Positions 4,358 to 5,641 of a stretch of DNA of 5,641 nt are shown here, in pieces. The translations under genes were made by a program, and so were the position numbers. Source of the stretch: Opitutia bacterium (GTDB taxonomy: Bacteria; Verrucomicrobiota; Verrucomicrobiia; Opitutales; Opitutaceae); contig PMKA01000080.1 of assembly GCA_003157575.1 (NCBI GenBank), positions 167-5,807 of the forward strand, in the 5' to 3' direction. The notes beneath the pieces are model-generated. The model saw only the letters and a program-made list of their open reading frames with translations. It searched no databases and was not told where the DNA came from. Position 1 is the stretch's first letter; the number at the start of each line of letters is the position of its first letter.

Positions 4358-5641
4358 ATGAGAGTCCACCTTCGTTTCCTTCTTGCCCTCGTTTTTGCGC
4401 TGATCGCGGCCGGAAGCCTGCTGGCGGAAAAGCAGCTCTATACGTGTGGCATGCACCCGCAGATCATCCGCGACGAGCCTGGCGACTGCCCGGTCTGCGG
4501 CATGAAGCTCCAGCCGGTGCGCGCCAATACGGTCGCGGCTGCAAGCCTTGCCGCCCGGACACCCGCGGCGTCCGGCGAGCGCAAAATCAAGTACTACAAG
4601 TCCACCATGATCCCCGGTGAGGTCAAAACAACGCCGGGCATGGATTCGATGGGGATGGACATGGTGCCCGTCTACGCGGACGAAGACTCCTCCGCGCAGA
4701 GCAGCATCCAGATCGACGCCGGCACCATCCAACGCATGAATCTCAGGACGGCCCTCGTCGAGCACGGCCCGGTGCGCCGCGAGATTCGCACGGTCGGCAC
4801 CGTCGTCTACAACGAGCAGGGCCTGCGGGACGTCACCACGAAATTCGACGGCTGGCTGGAAAAGCTCCTCGTGAACAGCACGTGGACCGCGGTCAAGGCC
4901 GGCGATCCGCTCTTCGATGTCTATTCGCCCGATCTCTACAACGCGCAGCTCAACTACCTCGTCGCCCTGAGGAGCGAAGGCGCGGACGGCGGCCCGCTCA
5001 CACGCGCCGCGCTCGCGCGGCTCCAGCTTTTTGACGTCCCGGCCGACATCATCGCGGGGCTTGCCCGCACGAAGGAGGCGCAGCGCACGTTCGTGTTTCG
5101 CGCTCCCTCCGATGGCGTCGTGATCGAGAAGATGGCGGTCCAGGGTCAGATGATGAAATCCGGCGAGCTCATCTATCGTCTCGCCGATCTGTCGACCGTC
5201 TGGGTGCTCGCGCAGATTTATGAGAAGGACCTGCCGTTCATCCACGACGGTCAGGCCGCGACCATTCGCGCGACCTACGGCCGGGATCGGACGATCGACG
5301 GCACGGTGCAGACGATCCTGCCGCAGGTCGAGGAGCTGACCCGCACCGCCACCGCCCGCATCGTGCTGCCCAATCCCGACGGCTCCCTGCGCCCGGGCAT
5401 GTTCGTGGACGTGCGTTTCGCTTCACAGCTTGCCGACGACGCCGTGCTTGTGCCCGACATGGCCGTGCTCCGCAGCGGGGAACACAACACCGTGTTTGTG
5501 GCGCTGGACGGCGGATCGTTCGAGCCGAGGGACGTGAAACTGGGGGCCCGAAGCGAGGGAGGACTCTACCAGGTGCTCGGCGGCCTTCGCGCAGGCGAGC
5601 GCGTGGTGACCTCCGGACAGTTCATGCTCGATTCCGAAAGC
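4358..5641 (+). CDS. cusB: CusB-like RND efflux periplasmic adaptor with two N-terminal metal-binding modules (cut by window edge)
   Basis: This membrane-fusion subunit bridges an RND pump and the outer-membrane channel and, in CusB, binds Cu(I)/Ag(I) and passes it on. The first 428 residues are present, with no stop before the window ends. Residues 1-23 form a signal peptide (likely cut after SLLA). A Cys-type heavy-metal-binding domain lies at 28-54: YTCGMHP and CPVCGM, giving C30, M32, H33, C44, C47 and M49. A Met-rich CusB-type module lies at 77-107: KYYKSTMIPG and MDSMGMDMVPVY, with M84, M95, M98, M100 and M102. Next come the first lipoyl half (159-203, GWLEKL, YSPDLYNAQLNYL), a short helical hairpin (about 204-242), the second lipoyl half (245-278), a beta-barrel (280-355) and a membrane-proximal domain (from 356). 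The ATG at 4358 lacks a Shine-Dalgarno; translation probably follows from the gene 13 bp upstream. Silver, copper or another soft metal is the likely substrate. Confidence 0.93.
   Translation, partial: MRVHLRFLLALVFALIAAGSLLAEKQLYTCGMHPQIIRDEPGDCPVCGMKLQPVRANTVAAASLAARTPAASGERKIKYYKSTMIPGEVKTTPGMDSMGMDMVPVYADEDSSAQSSIQIDAGTIQRMNLRTALVEHGPVRREIRTVGTVVYNEQGLRDVTTKFDGWLEKLLVNSTWTAVKAGDPLFDVYSPDLYNAQLNYLVALRSEGADGGPLTRAALARLQLFDVPADIIAGLARTKEAQRTFVFRAPSDGVVIEKMAVQGQMMKSGELIYRLADLSTVWVLAQIYEKDLPFIHDGQAATIRATYGRDRTIDGTVQTILPQVEELTRTATARIVLPNPDGSLRPGMFVDVRFASQLADDAVLVPDMAVLRSGEHNTVFVALDGGSFEPRDVKLGARSEGGLYQVLGGLRAGERVVTSGQFMLDSES

Noticed and set aside
4280..5245. A 321-codon minus-strand open frame opposite the adaptor gene
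   Set aside because: It is antisense to a clear CusB-like sequence and is composed of His/Asp/Arg/Ala repeats produced by the GC-rich opposite strand.

Overview
The window is GC-rich and densely coding, with five protein-coding genes, two of them cut by the window edges. Most starts lack a good Shine-Dalgarno sequence. The gene families (a DdlA-type ligase, a DUF2851 protein, a CusB/CusC-type metal efflux pair) and the REP-like palindromes fit a Gram-negative bacterium. A member of Verrucomicrobiota (Opitutaceae-like) is my best guess. This is an inference from gene content and style, not a proven assignment.

Layout. On the minus strand, 1-344 holds the N-terminal quarter or so of a D-alanine--D-alanine ligase. 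Divergent from it, 455-1225 (+) encodes a 256-residue secreted or membrane protein of unknown function: a BamE/SmpA-like small domain, a Pro-rich linker, a short charged helix and a hydrophobic C-terminal half. The 253-bp convergent gap 1226-1478 contains no gene. It holds a strong stem-loop (1293-1321) and a cluster of REP-like palindromes, including two 18-bp copies in inverted orientation (1362-1379 and 1440-1457), i.e. a REPIN-like arrangement. DUF2851 follows on the minus strand (1479-2756).

The 217-bp divergent region 2757-2973 separates DUF2851 from a plus-strand heavy-metal efflux operon. It holds a possible 19-codon leader ORF coupled to the DUF2851 start, a 13-bp dyad near a possible -10 box, and a 12-bp palindrome touching the next start codon. 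The operon begins with a TolC-family outer-membrane lipoprotein (2974-4344). After 13 bp comes a CusB-like periplasmic adaptor (4358 to the window end) carrying a Cys-type and a Met-type metal-binding module in tandem.

How they work together: the last two genes should form the outer-membrane and periplasmic parts of a tripartite RND pump exporting Cu(I)/Ag(I) or a similar soft metal. The inner-membrane pump (CusA type) is expected just downstream but is not in the window. The other three genes show no evident functional link to it. I see no tRNA, rRNA, CRISPR array, insertion sequence or phage gene. The least explained items are the BamE-like membrane fusion at 455-1225 and the palindrome cluster at 1293-1457.
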